NCBI GenBank assembly: GCA_003354225.1
Contig: PIVH01000486.1
Span: 1-5,624, forward strand
From: Globobulimina sp.
Lineage: Eukaryota > Foraminifera > Rotaliida
Reading direction: 5' to 3'
DNA length: 5,624 nucleotides
Position 1 is the stretch's first letter. Each line of letters opens with the position of its first letter. A program made the position numbers and the translations under genes. Shown here one piece after another: positions 5,079 to 5,624 of the stretch. The notes under the pieces were generated by a model. The model did not search any database. It worked only from the letters and a program-made list of their open reading frames with translations, and was not told the DNA's origin.

Positions 5079-5624
5079 ATGATGACAAAATTATTTGGTG
5101 GCATAAAAAAGAAAAAAAGCCACGCTGAAACCGACGAAAAAATCAATAAACTTTTAGATGATTTGCATCAAAAACATAAGAAAACCATATCGTTGTTATT
5201 ATTAGGTCCCGGTGGTAGCGGTAAATCAACCGTTCTAAAACAAATGGAGAAAATCTATCGCGGCAACGTCCAAAATAAGATCTTACGCGATGCGGCGCAA
5301 TATATCCGGCAAAATATCTTAGAGGACATCTACGATTTGGCCACTCATAACGGCACATTAAAGGCATCGCATCCACAGTGCCAATTATCTGAGAACGCAC
5401 AAGAGATTTGCACACAAATCGCCTCGCTCAAAGGTGGACATTTAGAAGAGACAGAGTTGACGCCCCAATTAGCAAAATCTATTTCATTGTTATGGAATGA
5501 TCCTGGCCTCCAACGTACATATTTTATACGGAAAACCTCTCACATTATGGACAATGCGCCTTATTTTTTCGCCAATATTAACAGAATATCCTCTGACAAA
5601 TATCCCACAAACTTTGAGGATTAC
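5079..5624 (+). CDS. Heterotrimeric G-protein alpha subunit, N-terminal 182 residues, cut by window edge
   Basis: GTP-binding switch protein that couples membrane receptors to effectors. The frame is open to the last base. Residues 1-35 are a charged helix with a KKKK stretch (10-13). SLLLLGPGGSGKSTVLKQM holds the P-loop (43-51) with its Lys and Ser. Residues of about 60-182 are the inserted all-helical domain diagnostic of G-alpha rather than Ras-like GTPases, including SLLWNDPGLQRTY and IMDNAPYFFANINRI. The window stops at YPTNFEDY, just before the linker and switch I Arg. The P-loop Glu of the canonical GAGESGKST is Gly and the Ala is Pro. The start has no MGxxxS myristoylation signal. Two ATGs are adjacent (5079 and 5082). 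In-frame codons just upstream read Gly-Cys-Cys-Lys after an AG but no ATG leads into them. Confidence 0.95.
   Translation, partial: MMTKLFGGIKKKKSHAETDEKINKLLDDLHQKHKKTISLLLLGPGGSGKSTVLKQMEKIYRGNVQNKILRDAAQYIRQNILEDIYDLATHNGTLKASHPQCQLSENAQEICTQIASLKGGHLEETELTPQLAKSISLLWNDPGLQRTYFIRKTSHIMDNAPYFFANINRISSDKYPTNFEDY

Noticed and set aside
5143-5415. 90-codon minus-strand frame opposite the G-alpha gene
   Set aside because: It is antisense to the P-loop and helical domain and has no family signature.
1-5624. Bacterial operon, CRISPR array, transposon or defence system
   Set aside because: There are spliceosomal introns, alternating gene strands and no transposase, reverse transcriptase, spaced repeats or terminal repeats in the window.

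Overview
The window looks like nuclear DNA from a low-GC, intron-bearing unicellular eukaryote. The reasons are two spliceosomal-type GT-AG introns that interrupt conserved protein domains, a heterotrimeric G-protein alpha subunit, a coiled-coil plus SAM-domain protein, and long AT-rich non-coding stretches with no bacterial ribosome-binding sites or operon layout. The species cannot be named from sequence alone. A G-alpha gene argues for a lineage that keeps heterotrimeric G-protein signalling.

Layout, left to right. (1) A class 1/2 aldehyde dehydrogenase on + (1-1695), cut at its 5' end by the window edge and split by a 249-bp intron that carries a 30-bp tandem repeat. (2) A 353-bp convergent gap. 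(3) A 402-aa protein on - (2049-3257) with a duplicated SPPL motif at its N-terminus, an unrecognised middle, a coiled coil and a C-terminal SAM domain. (4) A 38-bp divergent gap. (5) A 189-aa SnoaL/NTF2-like protein on + (3296-3865). (6) A 195-bp convergent gap holding three consecutive inverted repeats. (7) Riboflavin kinase on - (4061-4753), split by a 60-bp intron directly before the catalytic glutamate. (8) A 325-bp divergent gap. (9) The 5' part of a G-protein alpha subunit on + (5079 to the right edge), covering the N-terminal helix, P-loop and whole helical domain and ending just before switch I.

The five genes strictly alternate in strand, so each gap is purely convergent or purely divergent. 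I see no shared pathway: aldehyde oxidation, FMN synthesis, G-protein signalling and two poorly defined proteins look like ordinary compact eukaryotic neighbours. I found no mobile element, tRNA, CRISPR array or defence system.

The points most worth a second look are the altered P-loop (Glu to Gly) and missing myristoylation start of the G-alpha, the hairpin cluster between the SnoaL-like and riboflavin kinase genes, a similar 3'-flank motif after both complete + strand genes, the very short divergent spacing around 3258-3295, and the unassigned middle region of the SAM protein.
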